Origin: Bradyrhizobium sp. RP6
Lineage (GTDB): Bacteria; Pseudomonadota; Alphaproteobacteria; Rhizobiales; Xanthobacteraceae
DNA: 64,000 nucleotides
Assembly: GCF_003837805.1 (NCBI RefSeq)
Contig: NZ_RQIT01000028.1
Location: 1-64,000, forward strand
Reading direction: 5' to 3'
The notes below the pieces were generated by a model that ran no database searches, was not told the origin of the DNA, and was given only the letters and a program-made list of their open reading frames with translations. This document shows positions 56,564 through 64,000 of the stretch, one piece after another (the first letter of the stretch is position 1; every line of letters starts with the position of its first letter). The position numbers and the translations under genes were made by a program.

Positions 56564-57350
56564 CCGACAACTGCTCCGAGCAGAATCGTCTCTCGTGCGA
56601 TCACTAGGTCACCGCTGCTCGGCGGCTATGATTTCCGCCTTTATTTTTTCGCGCTCGGCTTCACTCTCACGAACAAGCTCATTGGAAGCTGAATATTCTA
56701 CCTCACCCACGACCCAAGCCTATCACCTTCTCCAAAGTGCTCTCGGCCGGAGCGAAGGGCTCGTAGAGCCTCGCAACAAGGATTGCGATTCTGAAACGCG
56801 TGCGTGAAGGTCGCTTGCAAATCCCGCAATCAAACGACGGTCTTATGAATAACTGTGCAGTTGACCAACATACCAATGTCGACTTTTGACGGCATTTCGT
56901 GCAACGACTTGAATTGACACACGCAGGCGCGCTGAACTCAACAGGGTAGGTTGAACCTACAAGTTTTGGCGGGTGGAACGTTCAACGAATCAACACTAGG
57001 GTTGGTTGGAAGGTTCGAACATCTTGCATTAGGGAACTGTTGATAAGGAGTGCCAAGCGAAGCGACCGCTGACGTCGGCATCGGTTCGGCTGCGTAGAAT
57101 GCCACCATGTCCAAACGCCTAGCAGTTCATTGGGGCAGAGGCCGGCCATCAGCTGGGATTCTACTCGTATCATAATCGAGCTAGTGGTTTTCGGCTGGCG
57201 AAACCCTGGAAACCAGCTTCGGTATCCTTGCTTCAACACGCGAATTCCACGTGCGCATTGATCGCCTGTCATGAATTGTCTTCACCAGCACCTATCCCCC
57301 GCTTTCCCGGCGGCGTCCGGGAACGTCTGACCAGATGAAGGAGATCAGAC
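56564..57350. other. Upstream region of the chimeric PHB-depolymerase gene
   Basis: No gene seen; short repeats of AT-rich character near 56840-56900. AAGGAGATCAGAC just before 57351 is a good ribosome binding site. Confidence 0.4.
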
Positions 57351-58997
57351 ATGGCCTACCAGAAACTGATCAATCAAAGCGGACGGATGCTCAAGGGGTC
57401 GCTCATCACGCCTGTTGCCTCGGAGCCGAACCAGCCCGACACGGTCATCACGTCGGCGCTGCCGCGGGACGGCAGGCAGACGGTCGACTATGGTAATCCG
57501 CAGAATCCTTTTCCGAACTGGCGAGTGATTTCTTGTTCCGATGGCGCGTTTTCACATGAACACCGGAGACCGCCCGTCGGTTCGATTAGCACGTTTTTCA
57601 AGGACTTGGCCATCTTGCGGCAACACGCTATCGGCGGCATTTGTGCCGCGGTCGTTGGAATGTCGCCGCTCTCTGCCGAGCCTTTGGCATTGCGCAGCTA
57701 TCACGCGCCGATCGGCGAGAGCTCGATCTCCGGCATTTCATCAGGCGCCTTCATGGCAGTCCAGTTCGGCGCAGCCTGGTCCTCGATTGTCAAGGGAGTG
57801 GGGGTGGTCGCTGGCGGTCCCTATTGGTGCGCTGAGGCCAAGATGTGGCGTGCGACGGGTCCGTGCATGAAAGGGCCTGCATCGGGCCTGAACATCGCGG
57901 CGTTCACGACGAAGGCTGATGCGAACGCGTCAGCAGGCAAGATCGATCCGGATAGTAATCTTGCCGGGCAGAAGATCTATCTCTTTCACGGCTACAACGA
58001 CGCGGTCGTCGATAGGGCCGTGACCGATGCGGCTGCCGACTTCTACCGTCGCTATCTAGGTGACGCCAATCGAGGCAATCTCTTCTATCAGACCGCCCTC
58101 GGCGCCGGGCACTCCTTCGTGGTGGCCAAGCAGGGCGACACCGGACTGAATAGCTGCAGTGCTAACAAGGAACCATATATTGACCAATGCGGCTACGATC
58201 AGGCCGGAATCATCCTGCAGCATATTTATGGCCGCCTCAATCCACCTAATCGCGGGCAGCTCGCGGGCGTCGTGAAGAGCTTCGATCAGTCACTCTATAC
58301 CAGGCCGCAGGCGCCCGCCGCGTTGAGCCTGAGCGATACCGGCTATCTCTTCGTGCCTCAGGACTGCGAGCAAGGTGCTCTCTGCCGTGTCCACGTGGCG
58401 CTGCACGGATGCCGCCAGAATGCCCGCGAGATCGGGCTCAAGTTCGTCAATGATACCGGCTATAATGCCTGGGCGGATACGAACCGTTTGATCATTCTCT
58501 ATCCACAGACCAGGACCAGCTTATATCGGCCCACCAATCCGCAGGCCTGCTGGGACTGGTGGGGCTACGTCAATCACACGAGCAGCTACGTGACGAAGTC
58601 TGGGGCGCAGATCCAAGCGGTTAAGGCTATGCTCGACGCGCTCGCGGCCGATGGCGCGACGCCCGTCAGCGCGACGCGGCAATTGACATCAGCACCTCAG
58701 GGGCTCACGGTGATCGATGCTTCGGATACTAGCGTTGATCTGGTCTGGTCGCCGCTGCCAGGAGCAACGACATACCGCGTGCTGCGTGCAGGCCCTGATG
58801 ACACATTTCAGAGGATCGGCAGGGTTGCAGGAGCCAGCTTCGGCGATTCCGATCTTAGGCCGCAAACAACATATCGCTGGCGCGTCTCGGCCGTTCTCAA
58901 TGGAGCAGAAGGACCTGCGTCCGAGGAGGTTAGCGCGACCACGCGATCGACGCCTCCACGCTGCAACCATCCGGGGTCTTGTCCGGTGACCAAATAG
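57351..58997 (+). CDS. Chimeric PHB depolymerase-like protein with FnIII tail
   Basis: 548 aa. Residues 1-70 are the small beta-rich protein also seen at 42527 (MAYQKLINQSGRMLKGSLIT). Residues about 83-109 are a hydrophobic signal-peptide-like segment (LAILRQHAIGGICAAVVGMS), now internal. A polyhydroxybutyrate depolymerase follows: lipase box GISSG (128-132, Ser nucleophile), GVVAGGPYWCA, LFHGYNDAVVD (Asp), GAGHSFV (His), VALHGCRQNA, TRLIILYPQ-like segment and CWDWWGY. An FnIII domain at about 460-535 (APQGLTVIDASDTSVDLVWS) ends the protein. It looks like a fusion that put an unrelated start on a secreted enzyme; secretion may be lost. Frame fully open, AAGGAG upstream. Confidence 0.85.
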   Translation: MAYQKLINQSGRMLKGSLITPVASEPNQPDTVITSALPRDGRQTVDYGNPQNPFPNWRVISCSDGAFSHEHRRPPVGSISTFFKDLAILRQHAIGGICAAVVGMSPLSAEPLALRSYHAPIGESSISGISSGAFMAVQFGAAWSSIVKGVGVVAGGPYWCAEAKMWRATGPCMKGPASGLNIAAFTTKADANASAGKIDPDSNLAGQKIYLFHGYNDAVVDRAVTDAAADFYRRYLGDANRGNLFYQTALGAGHSFVVAKQGDTGLNSCSANKEPYIDQCGYDQAGIILQHIYGRLNPPNRGQLAGVVKSFDQSLYTRPQAPAALSLSDTGYLFVPQDCEQGALCRVHVALHGCRQNAREIGLKFVNDTGYNAWADTNRLIILYPQTRTSLYRPTNPQACWDWWGYVNHTSSYVTKSGAQIQAVKAMLDALAADGATPVSATRQLTSAPQGLTVIDASDTSVDLVWSPLPGATTYRVLRAGPDDTFQRIGRVAGASFGDSDLRPQTTYRWRVSAVLNGAEGPASEEVSATTRSTPPRCNHPGSCPVTK

Positions 58998-59628
58998 AAG
59001 ACTCTTGGCCTCTAACGTCTGCGACGAGAGGCCGGTTCGCATCGGCGCCTTGCTAATCCGGCAATCTCATCTTCCAGACGTGGAGACGCTGCACGGGACG
59101 TTTACCCATGTCCGATATTGCCCAGGTGTCTGCTTGTTCGCGGGATAATCGAAGCTGGCGGTACAGCGAAGAAACCGACCGGAGGCTGTTGAGCGACCGC
59201 GCCAATGAGCCGCATAAAAACGAACAGGTGACTCTCGATCGACCTCGCTTCGGCATGAAAGCTCCTCGGAAAAATCGCCGGACCGGAGGCTATCTCGATG
59301 GCAAGCATGGCTCCGCGTTTGTGTTCGGGGATACGCCATCGAGGATCCTAGTGACGGCCCTGTCGTTAGCGCGGCAATGTCGTGCGCATCAACCGCTAGC
59401 GCGCTGTGAGTGATCTGAAGCCCCTGGGCAAGGTTGTCTCCTCCTAGCGAGGCTCGGCAGCTTGCATTAGGAATTCAATTGTCGCGAAGACCTGCTTGAT
59501 ACATTCGAAGTCCGCTGTACGACAGCCATCTTCCAGGAGCGAATGGATGCCACCAGTTTTCGTAGTTGCCGCGAAGGTCTTTCTAAGCGCTACTATCCAA
59601 CGCAAGCGTAGGGCTACGCAATCAGTGT
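58998..59628. other. Intergenic, no gene supported
   Basis: Short frames only on both strands, no domain recognised. Confidence 0.35.
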
Positions 59629-60147
59629 TTGCCCAAAGCTGTCCCGGGCTCCTCCGCGCCGCCCAACTGTGCGCCAGCGGAGGTCGCGAAGCGGACCGCA
59701 GCACTGCCGCAGCAGCCGGCGGTGACGCCGGTCGCAAGTCCGAAAGTTCTGAACGTGCCGGCGCTGGTCGCGCTGGCTTCGCGACAGCCGGGACTGCAGC
59801 CGCACGTCGTCCCCGGCGCTACGGATGACGAGCCAAGCGAGGAAACCCGTCACAACCGGGCAACTTTTGATTTTATCCCTTGTAACAAACTGCAAACGAA
59901 AACTGGATTGCGAGCGGCCTTCGCCAGCGTGGCAGCCGATCTCGTTTCCAGTCGAATCGATGGAGGTGAAGGCCACTGGGTTCCCGTTGGCAAATCGAAA
60001 TCCGGCAAGTATCACATAAAGACGGCCTCAGATAGCAAGCGTTACGCGCTCGTCTCGTCCAAGCAGATCTTTGTGCCGGTCTTCTACGTCGTAGTCATGA
60101 GATATTTCGGGCGTGGCAAAGAACGCGCATCCGTGCGAGCGCACTAG
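59629..60147 (+). CDS. Hypothetical protein, Ala/Pro-rich start
   Basis: 172 codons. The first 65 residues are Ala/Pro/Val-rich (CAPAEVAKRTAALPQQPAVT), the second half mixed (HWVPVGKSKSGKYHIKTASD, SKQIFVPVFYVVVMRYFG). No family, no clear ribosome binding site. It may be a remnant of a surface or periplasmic protein. Confidence 0.3.
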   Translation: MPKAVPGSSAPPNCAPAEVAKRTAALPQQPAVTPVASPKVLNVPALVALASRQPGLQPHVVPGATDDEPSEETRHNRATFDFIPCNKLQTKTGLRAAFASVAADLVSSRIDGGEGHWVPVGKSKSGKYHIKTASDSKRYALVSSKQIFVPVFYVVVMRYFGRGKERASVRAH

Positions 60148-60414
60148 CTACGCCTTCCAGCAGACCCCGACACCGCTTTCCAGATTGAGACACTCGTCCT
60201 AAATAGCACTTTCGAGCAGTGCTATGCAGTAACGTAGGGGGTGACTGCTTGAGATGGGCAGCGTAGGAGGCGGATGCCGAATACCACAGAACTTCTCAAA
60301 GAGAGCGATACGCCATGACCGAGCGTCGCGAAGAGATGTGCGTTTGCAGGCACGTCGGGCGCACGCGCCCGGATAGCCTCTTCTACAGGCCCGCAGGGAA
60401 GAGCACGGCTAGTG
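60148..60414. other. Intergenic, no gene seen
   Basis: No frame or repeat that I can name. Confidence 0.3.
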
Positions 60415-60510
60415 CAAGCTGGTGCTGATTGGCGCGACGCGGGAGGGCAAGAAGGAACTGATCGGCTTCAGATCGGCGTGCGGAAAGGCGCAGAGCTGGG
60501 CAGAATTCCC
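60415..60510 (+). pseudogene. IS256-type transposase scrap
   Basis: VLIGATREGKKELIGFRSAC, GKAQSW is the block before the second catalytic Asp of IS256 transposases. Only about 30 codons remain. It is a different subtype from the complete IS256 at 37.7 kb. Confidence 0.65.
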
Positions 60511-60639
60511 GATCCTTCGAGGAAGCCCCGGCAGGCGCTCTCCATCAAATGCCAGCGATCTGCGACCTGAACCGTGTGCGGCGGGGCCTTTTGCCTCGGC
60601 GTCGCCCTAAGCCTCCGCGCCGGTCGCTGGCGAGGGTCG

Positions 60640-61389
60640 CGATTGAGTGATGCGCAGCGAGCCGTCCCCGGGCGACTGCGGGGCTCCTCGTCCAGCAACA
60701 GGATCACGATCCGAGGTGTTACATTATAGACGATGCTGGCGTATCGCAGACCGCGTGACGTCTGCGAGAGGGCGGATCATCGCTCGATGACATTGCGCCC
60801 TCTGTAGGCCCTATCGCAGCGATGCGGATGCTTGCGGCGCGGATTCGGCCGGATGACAGCCTTGATGCGGCGTGCGGCCAACTCGTCGCGCAAGCTTCTG
60901 ACGGCGTAGGCTCGATCAGCCGACGACGCGGGCTGCGTGAGTGTTGCCAGGAGTAATCAGGAAAGAAGCGGGCGGCCAATATTGTCGATCAACACTTGGA
61001 TTTTGGTGGTCGTTCGCCGCGCGAGCAGCCGATCACCTTGTTGAAGGTCCCTCTTTTTTGGGCCGGCCGCGGGGCCATGGCCTTTGATTTAGCTGGAATC
61101 CACCGAGATCGAGCCGGACACGCCGCTTGATTCAGTCAGAGCGTAAAAACGTTTGTCCAAATCCCTCTCGGCTCCAGCGACTGACGCGGTTGTACACCGT
61201 TGTGTACGGACCGTAGACTTCCGGGCAATCATGCCAGCGCGAACCTGCTTTTGGCAATTGGACAATGCCGTTGATCACGCATCGATCATCGACCCGATGC
61301 GCTCCCTTGCGCCCTCGCGGCAACAACGGCTCAATCGGCCGCCTTTCCGCGTAGCTGAGCCAGTCCTCACCCCGCTTGATCCAGCGCAA
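60640..61389 (-). pseudogene. IS5-family transposase, frameshifted
   Basis: MRWIKRGEDWLSYAERRPIE, PLLPRGRKGAHRVDDRCVIN, YGPYTTVYNRVSRWSREGFG, then in other frames the DDE region (GGFQLNQRPWPRGRPKKGTF, GRPLL-like RFFPDYSW), and ARRIKAVIRPNPRRKHPHR, RGRNVIER. IS427/IS1031-type order. Several indels. Confidence 0.8.
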
Positions 61390-61451
61390 CCTTGGATGCG
61401 TCCGGCCATGCTATGTTGCTTCGAATTGTCGAATTGCAATCGAGGCAAGCC

Positions 61452-63011
61452 ATGAAGGCGTATTTTATCGGCGGCGGCATTGGATCGCTCGCGGGCGCGG
61501 CGTTCCTCGTCCGCGATGCGCAGCTGCCGGGGCGCGACATCGTGATCTACGAGGCGCAGCCGCTGGTTGGTGGCAGCCTGGACGGCGCGCAGCTTCCGAA
61601 CGGCGCCTATTCGCTTCGCGGCGGGCGCATGCTCACCACCGACCATTACGAATGCACCTGGGATCTGCTGTCGAGCATTCCCTCGCTCGAGCATCCCGGC
61701 CGCAGCGTGCGCGAGGAGACGGTCGCATTCAACGTGGAGACTCCGGCGCACTCCAGCGCGCGTCTGGTCGACCGTAACCGCTTCAAGGTCGATGTCTCGC
61801 ATATGGGCTTCTCCGGACGCGACCGGCTCGAGCTGCTCCGGCTCACCGAGGCTTCGGAGGAGACGCTCGGCAACAGCCGCATCACCGACTGGCTGTCGCC
61901 CGGATTCTTCGAATCGAATTTCTGGTACATGTGGCAGACCACCTTCGCCTTCCAGCCCTGGCACAGCGCGGTCGAGCTGAAGCGCTATCTGCATCGCTTC
62001 ATGAACGAGTTTCCGCGCATCGAGACGCTCGGCGGCGTCAAGCGCACCGTGTACAATCAGTATGACGCGATCGTGCGGCCGCTCGCGGACTGGCTCAAGC
62101 GCCAGGGCGTGCAGTTCGTGCGCGGCACGCGCGTCGTCGACATGGCGTTCGAGACCGACGGCGCGCGCTTGCGGGTGCGCCAGCTCACGCTCGACCGCGA
62201 CAGCCGCACCGCCAACGTCCGGCTCGAAGACGACGACATCGTCTTCTTCCAGAACGGCTCGATGACGGATGCCTCGAGCCTAGGCTCGATGACCGAGCCG
62301 CCGCCGCGCCTGACCAAGGCCGAAAGTCAGGGCTGGGCGCTATGGGAGACGATCGCGCAAGGACGTCCCGAATTCGGCAATCCGTCGGTGTTCAACAATT
62401 CGATCCCCGAATCCTATTGGCTGTCCTTCACCGTCACCTGCCGCGATCCACGCTTCTTCGACCAGATGGAAGCGTTCTCCGGCAATAGGGCCGGCACCGG
62501 CGGGCTTGTCACGTTCAAGGATTCCAACTGGCTGATGTCCGTCGTGCTCTATCACCAGCCACATTTCATGGGACAGCCGAAGAACGTGCAGGTGTTCTGG
62601 GGCTATGCGCTGCATCCCGACCGCATCGGCAATTTCGTGGCAAAGCCGATGTCCGATTGCGGCGGCGCCGAGATCTTGAAGGAGCTCTGCGGTCACCTGA
62701 ACTTCGATCCCGTCGTTTTCGACGACACGATCTGCATTCCCTGCCGCATGCCCTACATCACCAGCATGTTCATGCCGCGCAACCTGGCCGACCGGCCGCT
62801 GCCGGTGCCCAGGAATTCCGTCAACCTCGCCTTCGTCAGCCAGTTCGTCGAAGTTCCCGACGACGTCGTGTTCACAGTCGAATATTCGGTGCGTGCGGCG
62901 CAGATGGCGGTCTATCAGCTCATGAAGATCGATTGCCCGGTGCCGCCGGTGACGCGCCACGACAAGTCGTTCGCCGTGATCTTCGCGACGCTGGAGAAAG
63001 CGTTCGCGTGA
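61452..63011 (+). CDS. ohyA: Oleate hydratase (myosin-cross-reactive antigen family)
   Basis: 519 aa FAD enzyme that adds water to the double bond of unsaturated fatty acids (oleic to 10-hydroxystearic acid). GGGIGSLAG at 7-15 binds FAD, E34 (IYEAQ) the ribose, VGGSLDGAQ at 39-47. The conserved RGGRE-type motif reads RGGRM at 56-60, with Met where many hydratases have Glu. Further blocks are WYMWQTTFAFQPWHSAVELK, RYLHRFMNEF, YNQYDAIVRPLADWLKRQGV, FQNGSMTDASSLGSM and YITSMFMPR, as in the family. Start 61452 next to a weak GAGG. Codon third positions are strongly G/C, unlike the IS-rich neighbours, so it probably has core-genome ancestry. Complete. Confidence 0.95.
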   Translation: MKAYFIGGGIGSLAGAAFLVRDAQLPGRDIVIYEAQPLVGGSLDGAQLPNGAYSLRGGRMLTTDHYECTWDLLSSIPSLEHPGRSVREETVAFNVETPAHSSARLVDRNRFKVDVSHMGFSGRDRLELLRLTEASEETLGNSRITDWLSPGFFESNFWYMWQTTFAFQPWHSAVELKRYLHRFMNEFPRIETLGGVKRTVYNQYDAIVRPLADWLKRQGVQFVRGTRVVDMAFETDGARLRVRQLTLDRDSRTANVRLEDDDIVFFQNGSMTDASSLGSMTEPPPRLTKAESQGWALWETIAQGRPEFGNPSVFNNSIPESYWLSFTVTCRDPRFFDQMEAFSGNRAGTGGLVTFKDSNWLMSVVLYHQPHFMGQPKNVQVFWGYALHPDRIGNFVAKPMSDCGGAEILKELCGHLNFDPVVFDDTICIPCRMPYITSMFMPRNLADRPLPVPRNSVNLAFVSQFVEVPDDVVFTVEYSVRAAQMAVYQLMKIDCPVPPVTRHDKSFAVIFATLEKAFA

Positions 63012-63598
63012 GGCGTTCGCCGGGAAGGGCGTCGCCATCGCGCCACAGTAAGCGGCAGGCTGACGTGAAAGACGCGCCCCCTGACGGGTGGCCGCCATAC
63101 GCTTCGACGATAGTATGCGCAATCGAGAGGCCTATGCCCATGCATTGCGCCTCACCATGAAAAACGGCTTGAAGATCCCGGCCACCTTCCCCGCAAGAAT
63201 GCCGTGACCTGCGTTGGTACTAGAGACAAGGACGAGGTTGCCCTGAGCGAGACTGAGTCGCCGAGCTGGACCATGTCGCCACGCGAGTGTCTGCGGGCCG
63301 GCTCCGTAACCAGTTCGACATCGTTGAGCAGGGCCTGCACGGAAAGGAATCGAAACACCTCGCAGACCGTGGCATTGGGGTCGCGCTCGCGCCGTTAGGT
63401 CGTGTCTCGCTTCAGCAAAGACCGCAGCCGGCCGATGACTTCAGCGGTTCGCTGACCGTCACGGCGGATGTGATCGAGGGTGCCCCCGATTGCGCCGAGG
63501 TCGGGTGTCAGATTCTCTAATTTCTGCTGGGCCGGCTCGGCATTGATCAGAATGTCAGTGAGCGGCTGGTTCAGCTCGTGTGCGGGCGAAACGGACAT
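62990..63598 (-). pseudogene. Sensor histidine kinase, eroded C-terminal part
   Basis: PAHELNQPLTDILINAEPAQ (H-box), DHIRRDGQRTAEVIGRLRSL, LLKRD is a HisKA domain. Then come fragments of the ATPase domain in mixed frames (ATVCEVFRFLSVQALLNDVE, LVQLGDSV-like) and CMGIGLSIAHTIVEAYGGHP, SGGASF (G2 box), HVSLPL. Similar to rhizobial PAS kinases of the FixL/NodV kind, but the N-terminal sensor is absent. It converges on and may overlap the oleate hydratase 3' end. Confidence 0.75.
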
Positions 63599-64000
63599 CT
63601 CTCCCGCGGTCGCGCGACCGTTTGACCGTGTGAGCCTTGCCGCTATGCTGGAGCTACTTTAGGATTCAAGCGTTCCCCCGCTAAGAAGCTTCAATCACAG
63701 TCTAATTCCAGATGGAAGCCTTTATTGAGTACAGACCCTAAACGCCCGATTTGCTGCTTTCCGTGTCCCCACCGCGGACCGCCCTCCGCAGCGGATATGG
63801 GATAAAGGTCAGCAGCATCTCCCAGGCGACGAAGCCTAGCTCATTGGCGATCGACGCGCCTCGGGGGGAGAATCTCGCCAATCTTCCGGCGGCGACGGAT
63901 CTGCGCGCGCTGGCCGCAACTATCAAGGGCACGGTGGATTTGTGAGCAGGCGCATCAGCAGAAGGAGGAGCTTGGACTTGATCACTTCGAAGGGCGATCA
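63599..64000. other. Window end, no gene supported
   Basis: Short frames on both strands; none with family resemblance. Confidence 0.3.

Noticed and set aside
61275..63122. Two long open frames (239 and 260 codons) antisense to the oleate hydratase
   Set aside because: Typical of GC-rich DNA; no domain, and the plus strand is a complete enzyme.
1..64000. tRNA gene or attachment site of a symbiosis island
   Set aside because: No cloverleaf-type sequence was recognised on either strand by eye; a tRNA scan would be needed to exclude one.

Overview
The window looks like part of a symbiosis island or another large accessory region of a Bradyrhizobium-type alphaproteobacterium. No rRNA or tRNA was seen. 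The evidence is indirect: a very high density of rhizobial IS families (IS66, IS3, IS21, IS256, IS630, IS110, IS4, IS5), a phasin and an extracellular PHB-depolymerase-like protein, a bradavidin-II-like avidin pseudogene, and an oleate hydratase whose codon use looks more like core genome. Species and replicon cannot be fixed from sequence alone. Many genes are broken by single-base indels or stop codons, so much of the DNA is decaying, yet several long reading frames are clean.

Layout. 0-4.4 kb: an IS66 element (1572-4249, perfect 8-bp target duplication) nested in the tnpA of an older IS66. 5.1-5.8 kb: two small conserved-looking genes. 6.1-7.0 kb: a truncated acetoacetate-decarboxylase-like (ADC) segment, duplicated at 35.1-36.4 kb. 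7.0-9.6 kb: an IS3 element whose orfB is interrupted by a group II intron with an internally deleted reverse transcriptase. 10.0-12.2 kb: an EamA exporter followed by an octopine/nopaline-dehydrogenase-family enzyme. 12.2-18.9 kb: eroded phage- or ICE-like genes (HNH nuclease, toprim/helicase, DUF3892, small winged-helix-like proteins) mixed with an unnamed dispersed repeat family (about 150 bp, at least seven copies to 21.8 kb). 18.9-20.0 kb: an intact di-haem cytochrome c peroxidase. 20.1-29.98 kb: IS21, IS3 (apparently intact, 22351-23584), IS110, IS21 and IS407-type remnants. 30.4 kb: phasin; 31.5 kb: frameshifted cold-shock protein; 32.2 kb: IS4 remnant; 33.8-34.6 kb: short-chain dehydrogenase. 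36.4-42.4 kb: IS3, an apparently complete IS256 (37730-39148, flanked by a repeat), IS21 and IS66/ISL3 scraps.

The best-preserved functional block is 43.1-52.3 kb. It holds a membrane diguanylate cyclase with an intact I-site, a membrane GGDEF-EAL protein with a degenerate GGDEF and an apparently active EAL, then a tightly packed run of zinc-ribbon protein, HlyD-like membrane-fusion protein, cellulose-synthase-like GT2 with a PilZ-like tail, and a Cache-type sensor without an output domain. Together they look like a self-contained c-di-GMP-controlled exopolysaccharide (beta-glucan-like) secretion locus, comparable in gene order to bgsBA of Sinorhizobium meliloti. Two different IS630 elements sit 4 bp apart at its 3' end, in the stop-codon region of the sensor gene.

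54.6-64 kb: the avidin pseudogene, an integrase pseudogene, IS fragments, a chimeric PHB-depolymerase-like gene, IS256/IS5 scraps, oleate hydratase, and a broken histidine kinase converging on it.
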